NCBI GenBank assembly: GCA_964441275.1
Contig: CAYTUG010000010.1
Span: 1 to 64,000, forward strand
Source: SZUA-584 sp964441275
Lineage (GTDB): Bacteria > Bacillota > Clostridia > Christensenellales > SZUA-584
Direction: 5' to 3'
DNA length: 64,000 bases
Shown: one piece after another, positions 61,864-64,000 of the stretch
Numbering within the stretch: the stretch's first letter is position 1
Layout: each line of letters starts with the position of its first letter
The notes under the pieces: model-generated
The model's input: only the letters and a program-made list of their open reading frames with translations
Database searches by the model: none
Told to the model about the DNA's origin: nothing
Made by a program: the position numbers and the translations under genes

Positions 61864-63489
61864 ATGGAAAAACACTGCTATGTAAATTATGCCGGGCGCA
61901 AAAACATTAAGACATATTTTGACGACTGCACGCGGCTATGGCAGATTGCCGGCAATCTTGGGGCTAAAGATGCGGTGTGCGCACTGCTTAACGGCCGTTT
62001 AGTTTCGCTTTCCGATGCGCCGGAAGAGGGTGCGAGCGTAACGCTGCTAAAACCAACTGAACATGAACATGCATCACGCGTATTTATGCGCGGGCTGACA
62101 TTTGTGCTCTACCGCGCAGCACATGAACTGTTCCCGGACAGAAAACTGCGTATAGATTATATGCTTTGCGGAGGCGTTTACTGTGAATTGGGAAAGCTCA
62201 ATAAAAACGATATTGACAGAATACAAAAAAGAATGTACGAGCTAATAGCGAAAGATGAAGATTTTGTGTTAAGGCTTATGCGGGTTGACGAGGCCGAAAG
62301 GATAATGCGCAAAGAGGGGCTTGAATCAAAGGCAAAGCTGCTGAAGTTTCGGCCGTTTGATTATTACCGTCTTTATCAATACGGACAATTGCATAACTAT
62401 TTTCACGGTATAATGCCCAAAAGTGCGGGCTGCCTTAAAGGCTCTAACATTTTTGCATATGCAGACGGCATGATACTCGTATATCCGACTCCTTATTCAA
62501 TGGCGCACACCCCCATCATTGAACAACCCAAATATGCTGAGATATTCCGGCAGGCCGACCGCTGGGCAAAAGAGCTTTCGGCTTCTTATGTAACCGATTT
62601 AAACAACCTTCTAAGGGAAGGCAATATTGAGGAGTTAATAAACATTAACGAGATGCTGCACGAACGCACCATTTCGGAAATAGCAAATACTATTGCAAAC
62701 AGAAAGGATGTTCGGGTGGTGCTTATTGCGGGGCCCTCGTCCTCAGGAAAAACGACTTTGGCTTCCCGTCTAACTGTTCACTTAAAGGCGCAAGCCAAGC
62801 GATGTTTTGCCGTATCGCTTGATGATTACTATAAAGATAAAGCAGACCAGCCATTGGGTGAAGACGGTGAATACGATTTTGAAAGCATAGATGCGCTGGA
62901 CATTCCTAAGTTTAGCAATGATATAAAGCTGCTTCTTTCGGGGGCGCAAGCCCAAATGCCTAAGTACGATTTCTTTTCGGGCGTCCGGGTTAAAACTGTG
63001 CCCATAGAGATTGACGATGAGATTGTAATTGTTGAGGGCATACATGGCTTAAACAACGCATTGCTTGAAAGTTTAGAAAGAAAATTTAAGTTTAAAATAT
63101 TTATTTCGCCGCTTACCACTCTTAACTTAGACGAGCACAGCGTTGTCATGCCCGAAGATTTGCGGCTTTTAAGGCGGTTAGTGAGGGACAAAAGGGCAAG
63201 AGGTTTTTCGTTCGCGCAAACTTTTGCTATTTGGGATAAGGTAAGGCATGGCGAATACAAGTACATATTGCCGTATCAAGAGTCGGCGGATGTAATGTTT
63301 AATTCCACATTGCTCTACGAGCCGCTGATACTAAAAAAATATGCGTACAGCGAATTGAGACGCTTTACACCCGATATGCCAAATTATCCCGAGGCGTTAT
63401 CTCTGCTTAAGTTCTTGAATTACTTTTTAAGTTATGGCGAGGATGGCTCCGTTCCCCGCTACAGCATATTGCGCGAATTTATTGGATAA
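61864..63489 (+). CDS. Uridine kinase-like protein with ThrRS-type N-terminal domains
   Basis: The 541-residue protein joins a TGS-like domain (about 1-65) and a threonyl-tRNA-synthetase-type second additional domain (about 66-245) to a P-loop kinase (about 280-500). Walker A is GPSSSGKT at 290-297, and the SLDDYYKDKADQP and VEGIHGLNN motifs are those of uridine kinase/phosphoribulokinase. This architecture occurs in Clostridia and Bacteroidetes. It may phosphorylate uridine or another nucleoside. The N-terminal part lacks aminoacylation domains, so it is not a tRNA ligase. RBS GGGAG precedes ATG 61864. Confidence 0.88.
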   Translation: MEKHCYVNYAGRKNIKTYFDDCTRLWQIAGNLGAKDAVCALLNGRLVSLSDAPEEGASVTLLKPTEHEHASRVFMRGLTFVLYRAAHELFPDRKLRIDYMLCGGVYCELGKLNKNDIDRIQKRMYELIAKDEDFVLRLMRVDEAERIMRKEGLESKAKLLKFRPFDYYRLYQYGQLHNYFHGIMPKSAGCLKGSNIFAYADGMILVYPTPYSMAHTPIIEQPKYAEIFRQADRWAKELSASYVTDLNNLLREGNIEELININEMLHERTISEIANTIANRKDVRVVLIAGPSSSGKTTLASRLTVHLKAQAKRCFAVSLDDYYKDKADQPLGEDGEYDFESIDALDIPKFSNDIKLLLSGAQAQMPKYDFFSGVRVKTVPIEIDDEIVIVEGIHGLNNALLESLERKFKFKIFISPLTTLNLDEHSVVMPEDLRLLRRLVRDKRARGFSFAQTFAIWDKVRHGEYKYILPYQESADVMFNSTLLYEPLILKKYAYSELRRFTPDMPNYPEALSLLKFLNYFLSYGEDGSVPRYSILREFIG

Positions 63490-63564
63490 ATGTAATTAGT
63501 ATTTGCGGCTGGCCGGCTGTTATCGGCGCTAAAATGAGCGGCATTGAGCGAACCTGTGATGTAA

Positions 63565-63601
63565 CCTTTTTTTGCGGGGATAATGCATCCTTGCGGAAAG
63601 G
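63565..63601 (+). promoter_or_regulatory. Hairpin that could mask the holin ribosome binding site
   Basis: CCTTT (63565-63569) can pair with AAAGG (63597-63601), which is part of the Shine-Dalgarno sequence AAAGGAGG, with an inner GGAT/ATCC stem (63578-63581 with 63587-63590). Confidence 0.3.
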
Positions 63602-63609
63602 AGGCTTTT

Positions 63610-64000
63610 ATGGATTGGACACAGGTTGTGACAGCTGTTGTAGGGCTGATGTTTACCGGGGTGTTGTTGCCGCTTATAAACGCTTTATTCGTGTGGCTGA
63701 AAAACAAAACGAGCAATGACCAAATGTTCGCGGCGCTTTGCGAGGCTCAAACAGTTGCGGATGATGTTGTGGCAAGCCTTTCGGCCACCGTGGTCAGCTC
63801 TCTTAAAAAAGCAAGCGGCAACGGAAAGTTAACGGCCGATGATGCAAAAAAAGTGGCCGCATTAGCGGCGGAGCAATTTATTAGCGATTTGTCCGAGCGG
63901 TCGCTTGAGCTGCTGAAAAACAGGACGGATGATTTTGCATCGTATGTTGCCCGGTTGATTGAGGCGCGGCTGGTTGTGCTTAAAGGAGGGGGAAAGGCGT
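63610..64000 (+). CDS. Phage holin (LLH-like) protein, truncated by window edge
   Basis: The first 130 residues are in the window, with no stop codon yet. One N-terminal membrane helix (VVTAVVGLMFTGVLLPLINALFVWL) is followed by a soluble helical, Ala/Lys-rich domain (ADDVVASLSATVVSSLKKASG, NGKLTADDAKKVAALAAEQF). This resembles the LLH-type holin family of Gram-positive phages. AAAGGAGG is 5 bases before the ATG. No other phage gene lies within the preceding 39 kb, so it may begin a second phage module continuing beyond the edge. Confidence 0.6.
   Translation, partial: MDWTQVVTAVVGLMFTGVLLPLINALFVWLKNKTSNDQMFAALCEAQTVADDVVASLSATVVSSLKKASGNGKLTADDAKKVAALAAEQFISDLSERSLELLKNRTDDFASYVARLIEARLVVLKGGGKA

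Overview
The window looks like a chromosomal segment of an endospore-forming, low-to-mid GC Firmicute of the class Clostridia, probably anaerobic. The signs are a GerA-type germinant receptor operon, a SpoIID-family protein carrying a type I dockerin, a CtsR operator in front of dnaJ-clpB, an L10 leader in a Firmicutes-type rpmG-secE-nusG-rplKAJL operon, and strong AGGAGG ribosome binding sites with many TTG and GTG starts. No rRNA, tRNA, transposase or integrase gene was found. Genes are closely packed, and only three gaps exceed 300 bases.

Region by region: 0-7 kb holds a polyamine operon, speD-speA-speE-speB-carboxyspermidine dehydrogenase-carboxyspermidine decarboxylase, behind a strong promoter, a roughly 375-nt leader dense in hairpins and a terminator just before speD. 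The operon appears to encode two different routes to spermidine. 7-11 kb is a germination receptor operon plus a small GlsB/YeaQ-type membrane protein. 11.4-14.8 kb (minus strand) has a secreted SpoIID-dockerin-SH3 protein followed by a membrane-anchored surface protein. panE follows. 16.2-23.7 kb is a phage morphogenesis cassette (portal, scaffold, coat, connector, propeller and fibre-type proteins) with no terminase, integrase or tail genes. A holin-like gene at the right edge (63.6 kb) may be a second phage piece.

23.8-29.8 kb: a DeoR regulator, a VOC protein and the arginine operon argC-argB-argD-argF plus a GNAT acetyltransferase that might supply N-acetylglutamate. 29.9-32.9 kb: a MacAB-like export system. 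33-40.5 kb: ogt, the ribosomal/transcription operon, a DUF5685/J-domain/membrane protein trio, a SanA-like protein and rpmB. 40.7-46 kb: copA divergent from a zinc/manganese-type ABC importer. 46-50 kb: a PAS-GGDEF-HD-GYP protein and mtnA. 50.4-56.3 kb: an Old-Yellow-Enzyme/Fe-S/FAD oxidoreductase, a short duplication with one CRISPR-repeat-like motif, then CtsR-controlled dnaJ-clpB. 56.4-63.5 kb: a DUF362 Fe-S protein, a multi-PAS histidine kinase with an HD-GYP response regulator, and a uridine-kinase-like protein.

The items most worth following up are the leader RNA upstream of speD, the doubled spermidine route, the dockerin/anchor pair, the terminase-less capsid cassette, and the CRISPR-repeat-like insertion with its 64-bp-spaced direct repeats. 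All calls were made by reading the sequence and translations. No database search, RNA folding or alignment was run.
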